Below, one piece after another: positions 1-9,346 of a stretch of DNA of 64,000 nucleotides. The stretch lies in NCBI RefSeq assembly GCF_020526085.1, contig NZ_CP084874.1:2728001-2792000 (forward strand), in the 5' to 3' direction. A model generated the notes under the pieces. That model was given only the letters and a program-made list of their open reading frames with translations. It was not told the origin of the DNA and ran no database searches. Position 1 is the stretch's first letter, and each line of letters begins with the position of its first letter. This stretch comes from Klebsiella africana. GTDB taxonomy: Bacteria; Pseudomonadota; Gammaproteobacteria; Enterobacterales; Enterobacteriaceae. The position numbers and the translations under genes are program-made.

Positions 1-972
1 CTCTCCGATGCCATTGGCCGCAAACCGGTGATGGTCACCGCCCTGCTGCTGGCCGCCTGCTGCTCGCTGCTGTCGACGATGATGTCCAGCTGGCACGGCA
101 TTCTGATTATGCGCGCGCTGATTGGCCTGTCGCTGAGCGGCGTAGCGGCGGTCGGCATGACCTACCTGAGCGAGGAGATTCATCCCAGCTTTGTCGCCTT
201 TTCCATGGGGCTCTATATCAGCGGCAACTCCATCGGCGGCATGAGCGGCCGCTTGCTCACTGGGGTATTCACCGATTTCTTCGGCTGGCGCGTGGCGCTG
301 GCGGTAATCAGCGGCTTCGCGCTGGCTGCAGCCGTTATGTTCTGGCGCATCCTGCCTGAGTCTCGGCATTTCCGTCCCACCTCGCTGCGACCAAAAACAT
401 TACTGATTAACTTTCGCCTGCACTGGCGCGACCGCGGCCTGCCGCTGCTGTTCGTCGAGGGTTTTCTGCTGATGGGGGCCTTTGTCACCCTGTTTAACTA
501 CATTGGCTACCGGCTGATGATGTCGCCATGGTCGTTAAGCCAGGCTGTGGTGGGACTACTGTCGGTGGCCTATCTCACCGGTACCTGGAGTTCACCGAAG
601 GCGGGCGCCATGACGGTACGCTATGGCCGCGGGCCGGTAATGCTCGGCTTTACGACGGTGATGCTCTGCGGTCTGCTGCTGACGCTCTTTTCTTCACTGT
701 GGCTCATTTTCATCGGCATGCTGTTGTTTTCGGCGGGATTTTTCGCCGCGCACTCGGTTGCCAGCAGCTGGATTGGCCCCCGCGCCCGCCGCGCCCGCGG
801 CCAGGCGTCATCGCTGTATTTGTTCAGCTATTATTTAGGCTCCAGTCTGGCGGGGACGTTAGGCGGGGTGTTCTGGCACCACTACGGTTGGAACGGCGTC
901 GGAGGCTTTATCGCGCTACTGCTCCTTGCCGCGCTTCTGACCGGCACGTGCTTGCATCGGCGACTGAAATAG
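1..972 (+). CDS. ynfM: MFS efflux transporter, YnfM-like (5' end outside window)
   Basis: The reading frame is open from the first base, so the N-terminus lies upstream; the visible part begins LSDAIGRKPVM, the cytoplasmic loop 2-3 motif of drug/H+ antiporters of the major facilitator superfamily. About nine to ten hydrophobic segments follow over 323 codons, which fits the C-terminal three quarters of a protein of roughly 400 residues. The sequence recalls E. coli YnfM, a putative inner-membrane exporter of unknown substrate. Gene order supports this: in E. coli ynfM also precedes asr, ydgU and ydgD. GTG and ATG codons near positions 28-31 are internal and not the start. A hairpin follows the stop. 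Confidence 0.85.
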   Translation, partial: LSDAIGRKPVMVTALLLAACCSLLSTMMSSWHGILIMRALIGLSLSGVAAVGMTYLSEEIHPSFVAFSMGLYISGNSIGGMSGRLLTGVFTDFFGWRVALAVISGFALAAAVMFWRILPESRHFRPTSLRPKTLLINFRLHWRDRGLPLLFVEGFLLMGAFVTLFNYIGYRLMMSPWSLSQAVVGLLSVAYLTGTWSSPKAGAMTVRYGRGPVMLGFTTVMLCGLLLTLFSSLWLIFIGMLLFSAGFFAAHSVASSWIGPRARRARGQASSLYLFSYYLGSSLAGTLGGVFWHHYGWNGVGGFIALLLLAALLTGTCLHRRLK

Positions 973-980
973 TCGTTTGT

Positions 981-1001
981 TACGTGGCCTGCGGGCCACG
1001 T
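981..1001. terminator. Hairpin between convergent ynfM and a small minus-strand ORF
   Basis: The sequence reads as an ACGTGGCC arm, a short loop and a complementary GGCCACGT arm, followed by a short T stretch on the plus strand. It sits between the ynfM stop and the end of a minus-strand small ORF, so it could terminate both. No long U tract is present, so efficiency is uncertain. Confidence 0.45.
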
Positions 1002-1002
1002 T

Positions 1003-1095
1003 TCACCACATGCCCATGATGGATGACAAACCCATCAACTCTCTCAAGGCATCAATGGACAATAAAGCAATAAACAGCCAGGTGAACGGATTCAT
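1003..1095 (-). CDS. Possible 30-residue hydrophobic small protein
   Basis: A minus-strand ORF of 30 codons starts MNPFTWLFIALLSIDAL and ends in GMW. Residues 4-15 are hydrophobic and could span or associate with the membrane. The ATG is preceded on the minus strand by a purine-rich stretch (GGAGG and GGGGTGG within about 20 bases), a plausible ribosome-binding site. It fills the otherwise empty gap between ynfM and the M32 carboxypeptidase gene. I do not recognise a named homologue. Short length makes chance occurrence possible, so this is a candidate only. Confidence 0.4.
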   Translation of the reverse strand: MNPFTWLFIALLSIDALRELMGLSSIMGMW

Positions 1096-1311
1096 AAACC
1101 ACCCCCGAACCTCCAGACCTGTGTAATCGATCACAGTTTAGTACCGATATGTTACCGTTTTCTGTCACACCGATCACAGAGGTGAGCTTATTCTCCCGCC
1201 ATGTGTCTTTCCCTTCCCCTGTGCGCAACGCTCGACCCGCGGGGCGTATCAGGATAGTGTAGAACCAGACCGATAATCTCTTTATTCACCTGTCACGGAC
1301 CGCACGCTACT

Positions 1312-2799
1312 ATGACTGAAAATACGCCTTATCAGCAGCTTACCCGCACCTTTCAGCGCCTGTCGCGCTTTTCACATCTCTCCGCCATCGCCGGCTGGGA
1401 TATGTTCGCGATGATGCCCCCGGGCGGGAGCGTCGCCCGCAGCGAAGCGCTGGCCGAACTCGGCGTGCTGCAGCATCAGATCCTGACCGATAAAAAAGTG
1501 GGACAATGGCTACAGGAGGCCCGCCAGCAGGATCTTAATGATGTTGAACAGGCCAACCTGCGCGAAATGCAGCGTCAGTACGATCAGGCGGCGCTGCTGC
1601 CGGAGAGCCTGGTGGAAGCAAAATCGCTGGCCGGCAGCCGCTGCGAGCATGCCTGGCGCAGCCAGCGTCCCGCCAATGACTGGACGGGCTTTGCCGACAA
1701 TCTTCGCGAGGTGGTCAAACTGAGCCGTCAGGAAGCGCAGATCCGCGCCGATGCCAGGGGAGGCTCACGCTACGACGCGTTGCTGGATATTTTCGAACCG
1801 GATATGACCAGCGCCCGGCTGGACAGCCTGTTCGCCGATCTCAAATCGTGGCTACCTTCCCTGCTTAGTCAGGCGGTGGAGAAGCAGGCGAAGCGGACGC
1901 TGATCGCCCCGCAGGGGCCTTTCCCGATTGCTGAACAACGGGAGTTGGGCCTGCAGGCAATGCGTATCCTCGGCTTTGACTTCGACGGCGGCCGCCTCGA
2001 TATCAGCGCCCACCCGTTCTGCGGTGGCGTCCCCCAGGACGTGCGCATTACCACTCGCTACAATGAAAACGATCTGCTCAGCGCCCTGTTCGGCGTGATC
2101 CACGAAACCGGCCACGCCCGCTATGAACAGAACCTGCCCCGGCCATGGATCGACCAGCCGGTTGGACTCGCCCGCTCCACCGCCATTCACGAATCGCAGA
2201 GCCTGTTCTTTGAAATGCAGCTGGGGCGCAACGAGCGCTTCCTCAACCGCCTGTTGCCGGCGGTGCGCGAGCGCTTTGGCGACCAGCCGGCCTTCAGCCC
2301 GGATAATTTTGTCGCCTGGAATCAGCGAGTGAAACCGGGCTTTATTCGCGTCGATGCCGACGAGGTCAGCTACCCGGCACATGTGATCCTGCGCTATGAA
2401 ATTGAACGCGCGCTGATCGACGGCGACATTGAGGTGGAAGATATCCCATCGCTGTGGGATGAGAAAATGCAGCACTGGCTGGGGCTGTCGACCACCGGCA
2501 ATTATCGCGATGGCTGCATGCAGGATATTCACTGGACCGACGGCGGCTTTGGCTACTTCCCTTCCTACACCCTGGGCGCAATGTATGCCGCGCAGCTGAT
2601 GGCCGCCGCCCGCCGCGCACTGCCGACCTTAGACCGCGATATCGCCGAAGGGGATTTCAGCGCCCTGTTCGACTGGCTGCGGCAGAATATCTGGCAGCAT
2701 GGCAGCCGCTTCACCACCTCGCAGCTGATCCAGCAGGCCACCGGCGAAGAACTTAGCAGCCGCTATTTCCGCGACCATCTTACCGCCCGTTATCTATGA
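1312..2799 (+). CDS. Metallocarboxypeptidase, peptidase family M32 (Taq-type)
   Basis: This 495-residue protein is a cytosolic zinc or cobalt carboxypeptidase that removes C-terminal residues from peptides. The family signature HExxH is present as HETGH near residue 265, followed about 28 residues later by HESQS, whose glutamate supplies the third metal ligand. The DXRXT-type motif (VRITTRY) and the late GxxQDxHW motif ([17 protein letters not shown]) also fit the family, and the length is normal. It starts at the ATG after a 216-base gap downstream of the small ORF and appears monocistronic. From memory E. coli K-12 lacks it at this position, so it is an accessory insertion between ynfM and asr. 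Confidence 0.93.
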   Translation: MTENTPYQQLTRTFQRLSRFSHLSAIAGWDMFAMMPPGGSVARSEALAELGVLQHQILTDKKVGQWLQEARQQDLNDVEQANLREMQRQYDQAALLPESLVEAKSLAGSRCEHAWRSQRPANDWTGFADNLREVVKLSRQEAQIRADARGGSRYDALLDIFEPDMTSARLDSLFADLKSWLPSLLSQAVEKQAKRTLIAPQGPFPIAEQRELGLQAMRILGFDFDGGRLDISAHPFCGGVPQDVRITTRYNENDLLSALFGVIHETGHARYEQNLPRPWIDQPVGLARSTAIHESQSLFFEMQLGRNERFLNRLLPAVRERFGDQPAFSPDNFVAWNQRVKPGFIRVDADEVSYPAHVILRYEIERALIDGDIEVEDIPSLWDEKMQHWLGLSTTGNYRDGCMQDIHWTDGGFGYFPSYTLGAMYAAQLMAAARRALPTLDRDIAEGDFSALFDWLRQNIWQHGSRFTTSQLIQQATGEELSSRYFRDHLTARYL

Positions 2800-2843
2800 T
2801 CGTGCGCGCCGGGCTGCCCGGCGCGTCCTTCCCTTCTGGCTTG

Positions 2844-2857
2844 TACATTCGGTTACA
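2844..2857 (+). promoter_or_regulatory. RstA-type box upstream of asr
   Basis: TACATTCGGTTACA matches the remembered RstA consensus TACATNTNGTTACA at all but one position. It lies about 105 bases upstream of the asr start. RstA is known to activate asr at low pH in E. coli, so the site fits acid induction of the neighbouring gene. The binding itself is inferred. Confidence 0.6.
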
Positions 2858-2962
2858 CGCCGATACCAAACACTCACGGAAAGCCCGAAAAGACAAGCAT
2901 ATAGTGATTTCACCGGCCCCGCAGTGGGGTTGAAATTAAGAAAACTTTTCGAGGATATCAGA

Positions 2963-3382
2963 ATGAAAAAAGTATTAGCTCTGGTCGTTGCCGCTGCTAT
3001 GGGTCTCTCTTCCGCCGCTTTCGCTGCTGATGCAGCAAGCACCACTCAGGCGCTAGCTGCTACCCACAGCACGGCTGCCAAGACCACCCATCACAAAAAA
3101 CAGCACAAAGCTGCGGCAAAACCGGCTGCAGAGCAGAAAGCGCAGGCTGCCAAAAAACACAAAAAAGCAGACGCTAAACCCGCTGCAGCCCAGAAAGCCC
3201 AGGCCGCTAAAAAACACAAAAAAGCAGAAGCTAAACCAGCCGCTGCGCAGAAAGCCCAGGCCGCGAAAAAGCACCACAAAGCTGCGGCTAAACCGGTAGC
3301 TCAGAAAGCCCAGGCGGCGAAAAAACACCACAAAACCACTAAACACCAGGCCGCTAAACCGGCTGCACAGCCGGCAGCATAA
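2963..3382 (+). CDS. asr: Acid shock protein precursor
   Basis: The protein has 139 residues with a clean Sec signal peptide ([20 protein letters not shown], cleaved after AFA). The mature part is almost entirely Ala, Lys, His and Gln, built from repeats of [13 protein letters not shown] spaced about 21 residues apart. This is the hallmark of Asr, a periplasmic, highly basic protein induced strongly by external acid and processed to smaller fragments. The ATG at 2963 is preceded by GAGGAT. The repeat units are also near-identical at DNA level, so copy number is likely to vary between strains. A Rho-independent terminator follows. Confidence 0.95.
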   Translation: MKKVLALVVAAAMGLSSAAFAADAASTTQALAATHSTAAKTTHHKKQHKAAAKPAAEQKAQAAKKHKKADAKPAAAQKAQAAKKHKKAEAKPAAAQKAQAAKKHHKAAAKPVAQKAQAAKKHHKTTKHQAAKPAAQPAA

Positions 3383-3414
3383 TTCTTCCCGGTGAACCAA
3401 CCTTCTTAAATAAT

Positions 3415-3439
3415 CGGCGCTGTTTCAGCGCCGTTTTTT
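3415..3439 (+). terminator. Rho-independent terminator of asr
   Basis: A perfect CGGCGC / GCGCCG stem with a 7-base loop is followed by six T residues, 32 bases after the asr stop and just before ydgU. Confidence 0.85.
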
Positions 3440-3451
3440 CTGGAGAGCACT

Positions 3452-3535
3452 ATGCTGCGGCGCTATCGTTTTGAGCTCATCCTGATCCTGCTAATCATTT
3501 GCGCAGTGGTTGCTACCCGCTTTTTCCTCTATTAA
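3452..3535 (+). CDS. ydgU: Small membrane protein YdgU
   Basis: A 27-residue ORF beginning MLRRYRFELILILLIICAV and ending TRFFLY forms one transmembrane helix with a basic N-terminus. It matches the remembered E. coli small membrane protein YdgU in length, sequence pattern and position directly after asr. GGAGAG lies seven bases before the ATG. The asr terminator precedes it, so expression would need read-through or its own promoter. Its function is unknown. Confidence 0.8.
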   Translation: MLRRYRFELILILLIICAVVATRFFLY

Positions 3536-3733
3536 TCCTATCCATCCCGCTCTAATTTTGCTGCATCTGCAGGCCTTGCAGAAAATGAATGCCGTGCAGC
3601 TGTCACCGTACGCCTTCCCACGTCTGCTTACCCTGAAAATTTCCACAGCGCAAAAATATGCCCGGCGCCCGAAGACGCCCGACATTTAAGTCATGAACTA
3701 TCGCGCGCCAGCCATCTCACGGTGACCAGACGC

Positions 3734-3838
3734 TTATAGTGCGCGCACCGCTTCCATCACCAGATAGCCAGTCGCGCCCCAGATAGCGACCGAGACCAGG
3801 GAAACATAAACCAATGCGCGAATACCTTTTTTAGACAT
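3734..3838 (-). CDS. 34-residue single-span membrane protein
   Basis: A minus-strand ORF encodes MSKKGIRALVYVSLVSVAIW followed by GATGYLVMEAVRAL. A basic N-terminus precedes one hydrophobic helix (about residues 7-27), the layout of a small inner-membrane protein. GGAGGG sits at ideal spacing before the ATG, the strongest ribosome-binding site in this gap. I do not recognise a named homologue and infer no function. Confidence 0.6.
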   Translation of the reverse strand: MSKKGIRALVYVSLVSVAIWGATGYLVMEAVRAL

Positions 3839-4318
3839 ATACCCTCCGAACCACGGGGAAATAGAATTGAGGTATCATCGCCGGTATTACCTCTCTATTT
3901 ACTCAACGGCAGGTTGACCGTAACAACGTTTTCGGTGAGAAAATGTTTCGCATTGAAAATAATTGCGAGAGGCGTAAAGAAGTGCGAATTCCGGTGAAGT
4001 TTTAGCGGTTAAGCACTTTATTTTTCAGCTAACCACCGGCATTTCAGGAATAATCTCAGTACACGATTGATGAATTATTCGCCGGATTCAGTACGTTCTG
4101 ATACACGAATTCAGTTGCGCCGCACGCCGCTTTCTGCGGAAATAATCAGTGAAGCCTGTTAGCATTAACTGTTTGAAATCAGACGGTTTAGCCGGCAGTC
4201 TTCCTGGTCGCGCTCCGGTAAAGATTGCCGTTTGGGCTGACTGGAATTAGTGTTTACTTTCAAAAACTTAAATCTCCTGCTACTGTCAATAGACATCATA
4301 GCCTCCCCAGAGAGTGAT
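3839..4318. other. Non-coding gap between small membrane protein gene and ydgD
   Basis: This AT-richer stretch holds the promoter of the 34-residue gene on the minus strand and presumably that of ydgD on the plus strand. I see no convincing ORF, RNA or repeat; an open stretch just upstream of the ydgD ATG (from about 4250) is probably untranslated. Confidence 0.5.
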
Positions 4319-5131
4319 ATGCGTAGAGACGTTCTGTTATTACTGTGTGCATTTTATCTGTTGCCTCTGGGCGCCCATGCCGATGAGAGCGGTTTGAGCG
4401 CCAAAGATATTAAAACGCTCTTTTTCGGCCACGATGACCGTAAAGCCGTCAGCCATCCTGAAGAGAGCCCATGGGATGCGATTGGCCAACTGGAAACCGC
4501 CAGCGGCAATCTGTGTACGGCCACCCTCATCTCTCCGCATCTGGCGCTGACCGCGGGGCACTGTCTGTTAACCCCCCCGCGCGGCAAGCCGGACAAAGCG
4601 GTTGCTCTGCGCTTTATTTCTCGCAACGGCAACTGGGTGTATGAGATTCACGGTATTGATGGGCGGGTGGAGCCGGGTTTAGGCAAGCGTCTGAAGGCCG
4701 ATGGCGATGGCTGGATTGTCCCGTCCGCCGCGGCGCCGTCAGATTTTGGCTTGATCGTACTGCGCTATGCCCCTTCGGGTATCACCCCGATCCCACTTTT
4801 CCCGGGCAGTAAGGCCGATTTAACCGCCGCGTTGAAAGCGGCAGACCGTAAAGTGACCCAGTCAGGTTATCCTGAAGATCATCTGGATAATCTTTACAGC
4901 CATCAGGATTGCATTGTCACTGGCTGGGCGCAAAGCAGCGTGCTGTCGCACCAGTGCGACACCCTGCCTGGCGACAGCGGCTCGCCGCTGCTCCTGAAGA
5001 CCGAGGATGGCTGGCAGGTGATCGCCGTGCAAAGCTCCGCTCCTGGTCCGCAGGATCGCTGGCGGGCCGACAACCGCGCCATTTCCGTCACCGGCTTTCG
5101 TGATAAGCTCGAGGCGCTGGCCGGGGAGTAA
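4319..5131 (+). CDS. ydgD: Exported trypsin-like serine protease YdgD
   Basis: The 270-residue protein starts with a signal peptide ([20 protein letters not shown], cleavage after AHA). The trypsin-fold triad is visible: His in LTAGHC, Asp in SDFGLIVL and Ser in PGDSGSP. It is therefore a periplasmic or secreted peptidase of family S1 (clan PA). In E. coli the homologue YdgD follows ydgU, as here. The frame is open further upstream to 4250, but the ATG at 4319 gives a canonical signal peptide and an AGAG element just before it. Its substrate is unknown. Confidence 0.88.
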   Translation: MRRDVLLLLCAFYLLPLGAHADESGLSAKDIKTLFFGHDDRKAVSHPEESPWDAIGQLETASGNLCTATLISPHLALTAGHCLLTPPRGKPDKAVALRFISRNGNWVYEIHGIDGRVEPGLGKRLKADGDGWIVPSAAAPSDFGLIVLRYAPSGITPIPLFPGSKADLTAALKAADRKVTQSGYPEDHLDNLYSHQDCIVTGWAQSSVLSHQCDTLPGDSGSPLLLKTEDGWQVIAVQSSAPGPQDRWRADNRAISVTGFRDKLEALAGE

Positions 5132-5280
5132 TGGACCGAGGTCGGCGAAGAATAGCAGTATTGACCACGTCCTGGCGGAAGATATTGTCCGAAAGCCGTG
5201 AACCTGCGCTGCCCTCATCGTCACCTGACGCAATAACAGCGGGGCCGGGCGTGAGGGCAGCTTACAGCATAGAGTCTGTG

Positions 5281-5306
5281 TTGCCGCCTGGCTTTGCAGG
5301 CGGCAA
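5281..5306. terminator. Strong hairpin between convergent ydgD and mdtI
   Basis: A perfect 10-bp stem (TTGCCGCCTG / CAGGCGGCAA) with a 6-base loop lies between the two convergent stop codons. There is no clear T tract on either strand. It may still block or stabilise both transcripts. Confidence 0.5.
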
Positions 5307-5310
5307 GACG

Positions 5311-5640
5311 TCAGGCGAGCTTAATGAGCACCATGCCGGCCACCAGCAGGATGACTCCCGCCCAGCCTTTGTTGTTCAGGCGCTGGCCAAACAATACCCA
5401 ACCGGCGGCGATGGTCGCTGCGATACCGAAGCCGCCCCACAGCGCATAGGCGACTGAGAGATCGATCCCTTTGACCGCCTGTGACAGGGCGCTGAACGCC
5501 CCCAACACCGCCGCCAGGGACAGGATGCCGTAAATCTTGCGGCGGAAACCGTCGGAAAATTTCAAAAAAACGTTGGCGATGATTTCAAGCACAATGGCGA
5601 TCGCCAGCCAGGCGGCATGAACCCACTCAAACTGCTGCAT
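5311..5640 (-). CDS. mdtI: Spermidine export protein MdtI (SMR family)
   Basis: This 109-residue protein has four transmembrane helices of the small multidrug resistance family. The conserved membrane-embedded glutamate is in [11 protein letters not shown], and the [11 protein letters not shown] segment forms helix 3-4. In E. coli MdtI pairs with MdtJ as a heteromeric spermidine exporter. Here its start overlaps the end of mdtJ by 14 bases, so the two are translationally coupled with MdtJ first. The length is normal. Confidence 0.95.
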   Translation of the reverse strand: MQQFEWVHAAWLAIAIVLEIIANVFLKFSDGFRRKIYGILSLAAVLGAFSALSQAVKGIDLSVAYALWGGFGIAATIAAGWVLFGQRLNNKGWAGVILLVAGMVLIKLA

Positions 5641-5989
5641 GGGTCACCTCCTGCGGTTTCGACGCCTTTTTCTGCGTGCCTGACTTAATTAAAACGATCC
5701 CCACCACCAGGGTGGTCAGGCCGGCTATTTTCAGCAGCGACAGACTCTCATCAAACAACAGCACGCTAAACAGGGTAATCAGCAAAATGCCAATCCCTTC
5801 CCACAGTGCATAGGCCACGCCAAGGGCAATTTTTTTAACTGCAAAGGCAAGAAAAATATATGACAGGGCTATCATCGCCAGCATTAAAATATAGCCGGTG
5901 TGGCCGCCACTCACGCTTGCCCATTTCATAGACAAGGTGCCGGTAATTTCAGCGACAATCGCTAAAGCTAATAAAATCCAATAAAACAT
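5627..5989 (-). CDS. mdtJ: Spermidine export protein MdtJ (SMR family)
   Basis: This 120-residue, four-helix protein of the small multidrug resistance family is the upstream partner of MdtI. The active glutamate appears in [11 protein letters not shown], and [11 protein letters not shown] is typical of MdtJ. The short hydrophilic tail [14 protein letters not shown] extends beyond helix 4, as in E. coli. The pair exports spermidine and protects against polyamine overload. It is transcribed divergently from tqsA, with a shared 443-base intergenic region. Confidence 0.95.
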   Translation of the reverse strand: MFYWILLALAIVAEITGTLSMKWASVSGGHTGYILMLAMIALSYIFLAFAVKKIALGVAYALWEGIGILLITLFSVLLFDESLSLLKIAGLTTLVVGIVLIKSGTQKKASKPQEVTHAAV

Positions 5990-6432
5990 GTTCCCTTCTC
6001 CTGCTTGAGAATATAATCCATTACCGTTTACGCAAGGCGTAAACAGGAAAATTTCTGACGTAGATTTCGCTGTGCGCTTGGCGCCAGCTCAGGCAGTAAG
6101 AAAGGTGACTATAGCGCCGAATGCCAGTGCTGCTCGCCGGCGAAACGGGAAAAAGAAAGGGATACTGCGGGGTGATTTAAAATATACATCCTGAACTGAT
6201 TGTCCATAGAATTACAATTATCCGCGGTGTTGCTTCTCGTCCAGTGCGGATGAAAATTGTCCTCAGTAGTTATACACAGCTAAATTTGTAGCACAGTGCT
6301 ACATTTAATTCAAAGACTTTGCAATTCTTTACGCCACCGTTTTGCTTCAATGCGTTTATTCTGCAAAAAAGCGTCATTATGCTAATGTAACGCAACCTGT
6401 TAATAGGCAAGGAAGATTGAGGTCGGGACCCT
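5990..6432. other. Divergent promoter region of mdtJI and tqsA
   Basis: The region contains no convincing ORF. It is AT-rich near both gene starts and GC-rich in the middle. It must hold both promoters; I could not assign operators. Confidence 0.5.
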
Positions 6433-7467
6433 ATGGCTAAACCCATTATTACACTTAACGGATTAAAGATGGTCATCATGCTGGGCATGCTGGTGATCAT
6501 CCTTACCGGCATTCGCTTTGCGGCGGACATTATTGTGCCTTTTATTCTTGCCCTCTTTCTGGCGGTGATCATCAATCCGCTGGTACAACTACTGGTCCGC
6601 TGCCGGGTGCCGCGCGTACTGGCGATTTCGCTGCTGATTGGTCTCATTGTCATGCTGGCCGTGGTGCTGCTGGCCTCGCTGGGGACCTCGCTGAACGAGC
6701 TGGCGCGCACCCTGCCGCAGTATCGCAACTATCTCTATGAGCCGATGCAAACCATCGCCCCGTGGCTGCAGCGCATGGGGTTCACCGTTTCGGTGGTGGA
6801 GTTGAATAAATACATTGACCCTAACGCGGTGATGACCCTGGTGACCAGCCTGCTCACGCAGTTGTCGAACGCCATGTCCTCGATTTTTCTGTTACTGCTG
6901 ACGGTGGTATTTATGCTGCTGGAAGTTCCCCAGCTTCCTGCCAAGCTGCAGCAGTTGATGTCCCGCCCGGTTGAAGGCATGGGCGCCATCCAGCGGGCCA
7001 TCGACAGCGTGTCGCATTATCTGGTGCTGAAAACCGCGATTAGCCTGGTCACCGGCCTGGTGGTCTGGGGCATGCTGGTGCTGCTGGATGTACGCTTCGC
7101 CTTTATGTGGGGACTGCTGGCATTCGCGCTTAACTATATTCCCAATATCGGTTCCGTGCTGGCGGCTATCCCGCCTATTCTGCAAGTCCTGGTGTTTGGC
7201 GGCCTGTACGAGTCGCTGGTGGTGCTGGCTGGCTACCTGATCGTTAACCTGGTGTTCGGTAATATTCTGGAGCCGCGGATTATGGGACGCGGCCTGGGAC
7301 TCTCGACGCTGGTGGTGTTCCTGTCCTTGATCTTCTGGGGCTGGCTGCTGGGTCCGGTCGGCATGTTGCTGTCGGTGCCATTGACAATCATCGTCAAAAT
7401 TGCCCTGGAGCAGACCAGCGGCGGACAGAGTATTGCCTTCTTACTCAGTGATGTAAGTAAAGAATAA
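6433..7467 (+). CDS. tqsA: AI-2 transport protein TqsA (AI-2E family)
   Basis: This 344-residue inner-membrane protein has about eight hydrophobic segments. The N-terminal pair is followed by a long middle stretch and the conserved [17 protein letters not shown] region of the AI-2E family. E. coli TqsA exports the quorum signal AI-2 and influences biofilm formation. Gene order after mdtJI matches E. coli. In E. coli pntB follows directly; here about 52 kb of other genes separates tqsA from pntB. Confidence 0.93.
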   Translation: MAKPIITLNGLKMVIMLGMLVIILTGIRFAADIIVPFILALFLAVIINPLVQLLVRCRVPRVLAISLLIGLIVMLAVVLLASLGTSLNELARTLPQYRNYLYEPMQTIAPWLQRMGFTVSVVELNKYIDPNAVMTLVTSLLTQLSNAMSSIFLLLLTVVFMLLEVPQLPAKLQQLMSRPVEGMGAIQRAIDSVSHYLVLKTAISLVTGLVVWGMLVLLDVRFAFMWGLLAFALNYIPNIGSVLAAIPPILQVLVFGGLYESLVVLAGYLIVNLVFGNILEPRIMGRGLGLSTLVVFLSLIFWGWLLGPVGMLLSVPLTIIVKIALEQTSGGQSIAFLLSDVSKE

Positions 7468-7690
7468 TCTTTCTCCGGGCTGGCATCAGGCCGGCCCACG
7501 CCCTCACCTTTATGCCCGCAGTAGACCACTACACCTTTTGTATTAGTGATCCTCATCACAAAGGGCGACTCGAAATTATTACTCTCAAGCTAACGATCTT
7601 CCTCTACGCTTAATTGATGCCCAGCGCCACGCGACGCACACTAACTACCACCAGGACAAACAAACGATTTGTCGAATCAGGAGGTTAATA

Positions 7691-9346
7691 ATGAATGCCG
7701 AACAAACGACGGGGCGGGTCTGGAACCGTCGCCGGACGGAAAAACAACGGCGACTGGCCGAAGTGAAGATCGCCGGCAAGGTCATCCCCACTGACCAGCT
7801 GGTCAGCGTACTGGAAAATCTGATCGCCCCCGGCGACCGGGTAGTACTGGAAGGCAACAACCAGAAACAAGCTGATTTCCTCTCCCGCATGCTGGCGGAA
7901 GTCAATCCGCAAAAAATCCACGACCTGCATATGATTATGCCCAGCGTCGGGCGCAGCGAGCACCTCGACCTGTTTGAAAAAGGCATTGCCCGTAAGCTGG
8001 ATTTCTCCTTTTCCGGCACGCAGAGCCTGCGTATTTCACAACTGCTGGAAGATGGCCTGCTGGAAATCGGCGCCATTCACACCTATATCGAACTCTATTC
8101 CCGCCTGTACGTTGACCTGTCGCCGAATGTGGCGCTGATCGCCGGCTACAAAGCTGACCGTAAAGGTAATCTGTATACCGGGCCCAGTACTGAAGATACC
8201 CCGGCACTGGTGGAAGCCGCTGCGTTCCATGATGGGATTGTTATCGCCCAGGTTAACGAACTGGTGGACGACGAATGCGACCTGCCGCGCGTTGATATTC
8301 CCGGCTCGTGGATCGATTACGTGGTGGTTGCCGACAAACCGTTCTTTATTGAGCCGCTGTTCACCCGCGATCCGCGCCTGATTAAGCAAGAACACATTCT
8401 GATGGCGATGATGGCGATCAAAGGCATCTACGCAGAACATCAGGTGCAGTCGCTTAACCACGGTATCGGCTTTAATACCGCCGCCATTGAACTGCTGCTG
8501 CCCACTTACGGCGAACAGCTCGGACTGAAAGGAAAAATCTGTAAACACTGGACGCTGAACCCGCATCCGACCTTAATCCCGGCGATTGAAAGCGGCTGGG
8601 TGGAGAGTGTGCACTGTTTCGGCGGCGAACTGGGGATGGAAGAGTATATCCGCGCCCGACCGGATATCTTCTTTACCGGCCCGGATGGTTCGATGCGCTC
8701 TAACCGCGCCTTCTGCCAGCTGGCAGGCCAGTACGCGGTAGATATGTTTATCGGTTCGACCCTGCAGGTGGATGGTCTGGCTAACTCCTCAACCGTCACC
8801 CGCGGCCGGCTTTCCGGCTTCGGCGGCGCGCCGAACATGGGCCACGACCCGCACGGGCGCCGCCACGCCACCCCAGCCTGGCTCAATATGATCACCGAGC
8901 CAGATCCAATGCAGCGCGGTAAAAAACTGGTGGTGCAGATGGTCGAAACATTCCAGGCCGGCGTGAAACCGACCTTCGTTGAAACGCTCGATGCGGTCGA
9001 CGTCGCCAAAACCTCCGGCATGCCGCTGGCGCCGGTGATGATTTACGGCGATGACGTCACCCACGTGCTGACCGAAGAAGGTATCGCCTACCTGTATCGC
9101 GCGGAAAGCCTTGAAGAGCGCCGGGCAATGGTCGCCGCGGTGGCCGGGATCACCGATATCGGTCTTGGGGTGGACGCCAAACGCGTCGCCGCGCTGCGCC
9201 AGAGTGGCAAAGTGGTCTACCCGGAAGATCTCGGGATCCGCCGCAGCGATGCTACCCGCTCCCTGCTGGCCGCTGGCAGCGTCGCCGACCTGGTGGAATG
9301 GTCCGACGGACTGTACAACCCACCGGCTAAATTCCGGAGCTGGTAA
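7691..9346 (+). CDS. mdcA: Malonate decarboxylase alpha subunit (acetyl-ACP:malonate ACP transferase)
   Basis: The 551-residue alpha subunit transfers the acyl carrier protein from acetate to malonate, forming malonyl-S-ACP in the biotin-independent malonate decarboxylase. It resembles a coenzyme A transferase and begins with the family-typical WNRRRTEKQRR segment. SGGAGGTTAATA precedes the ATG with a strong AGGAGG. It is the first gene of mdcABCDE; its stop overlaps the mdcB start (TAATG). Length and gene order match the remembered K. pneumoniae cluster for growth on malonate. Confidence 0.96.
   Translation: MNAEQTTGRVWNRRRTEKQRRLAEVKIAGKVIPTDQLVSVLENLIAPGDRVVLEGNNQKQADFLSRMLAEVNPQKIHDLHMIMPSVGRSEHLDLFEKGIARKLDFSFSGTQSLRISQLLEDGLLEIGAIHTYIELYSRLYVDLSPNVALIAGYKADRKGNLYTGPSTEDTPALVEAAAFHDGIVIAQVNELVDDECDLPRVDIPGSWIDYVVVADKPFFIEPLFTRDPRLIKQEHILMAMMAIKGIYAEHQVQSLNHGIGFNTAAIELLLPTYGEQLGLKGKICKHWTLNPHPTLIPAIESGWVESVHCFGGELGMEEYIRARPDIFFTGPDGSMRSNRAFCQLAGQYAVDMFIGSTLQVDGLANSSTVTRGRLSGFGGAPNMGHDPHGRRHATPAWLNMITEPDPMQRGKKLVVQMVETFQAGVKPTFVETLDAVDVAKTSGMPLAPVMIYGDDVTHVLTEEGIAYLYRAESLEERRAMVAAVAGITDIGLGVDAKRVAALRQSGKVVYPEDLGIRRSDATRSLLAAGSVADLVEWSDGLYNPPAKFRSW

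Noticed and set aside
528..1019. 163-codon ORF overlapping ynfM
   Set aside because: Frame-shifted shadow of the transporter gene with Arg-rich translation.
3053..3400. Antisense ORFs over asr
   Set aside because: Low-complexity mirror of the Ala/Lys repeats; no start signal.
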